Source of the DNA: Kingella oralis
GTDB lineage: Bacteria; Pseudomonadota; Gammaproteobacteria; Burkholderiales; Neisseriaceae
DNA: 5,419 nucleotides
Assembly (NCBI GenBank): GCA_905373195.1
Contig: CAJPSG010000098.1
Coordinates: 1 to 5,419 of the forward strand
Direction: 5' to 3'
A program made the translations under genes and the position numbers. The notes under the pieces were generated by a model that saw only the letters and a program-made list of their open reading frames with translations, had not been told where the DNA came from and searched no databases. The first letter of the stretch is position 1. Each line of letters opens with the position of its first letter. Positions 5,412 to 5,419 of this stretch are shown one piece after another.

Positions 5412-5419
5412 ATGACCTC
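5412..5419 (+). CDS. Start of a downstream gene, truncated by window edge
   Basis: Only ATG ACC TC is visible (Met-Thr and an incomplete third codon), so the product cannot be identified. The ribosome binding site directly upstream supports a real start. In Neisseria meningitidis, as I recall, metE lies beside metF (methylenetetrahydrofolate reductase, which supplies the methyl donor for MetE). That makes metF a candidate by context only. Confidence 0.5.

Overview
The window is chromosomal DNA from a member of the Neisseriaceae, most likely a Kingella-type lineage. The clearest sign is a 12-base word, AGGCAGCCTGAA (reverse complement TTCAGGCTGCCT), present in 11 perfect copies. It matches what I recall as the AG-kingDUS dialect of the neisserial DNA uptake sequence, and differs from the standard Neisseria word (AGGCCGTCTGAA) and the Simonsiella word (AGGCTGCCTGAA). 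The protein sequences fit a beta-proteobacterium. This looks like a core-genome region: I see no insertion sequence, CRISPR array, tRNA, rRNA or phage gene.

Layout, all genes on the + strand. (1) Bases 44-1975 hold the C-terminal 55% or so of dnaE, the replicative DNA polymerase III alpha subunit. The first ~43-50 bases do not continue dnaE: read on the minus strand they encode a PHP-domain segment of dnaE itself (FADIPEALANSQEI). The left edge is therefore an inverted dnaE/dnaE junction, most probably a chimeric read or assembly artefact. (2) Bases 1976-2114 are a spacer with three uptake sequences, a DUS hairpin and a good -10 element. (3) Bases 2115-2579 hold a Fur-family regulator, best called Zur, with a His/Cys-rich inter-domain loop. 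(4) Bases 2580-2941 are a 362-base spacer with a 20-bp DUS hairpin, a textbook intrinsic terminator, a lone DUS, a hybrid DUS variant and an AT-rich probable metE promoter region. (5) Bases 2942-5221 hold metE, the cobalamin-independent, zinc-dependent methionine synthase, complete at 759 aa. (6) Bases 5222-5411 are a spacer with three alternating uptake sequences able to fold in competing ways. (7) An ATG with a good ribosome binding site at 5412 opens a further gene that runs off the edge.

The genes appear to be independent transcription units. dnaE serves replication. Zur would sense zinc, and MetE needs zinc for catalysis, so the neighbourhood has a zinc theme, but no Zur operator is evident. 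The uptake sequences mark the lineage as naturally competent and double as transcription-terminator arms between genes. I see no convincing new biological system. The points most worth a second look are the inverted dnaE junction, the His-rich Zur loop, the serine replacing the redox-sensitive cysteine in MetE, and the placement of uptake sequences inside variable segments of coding regions.
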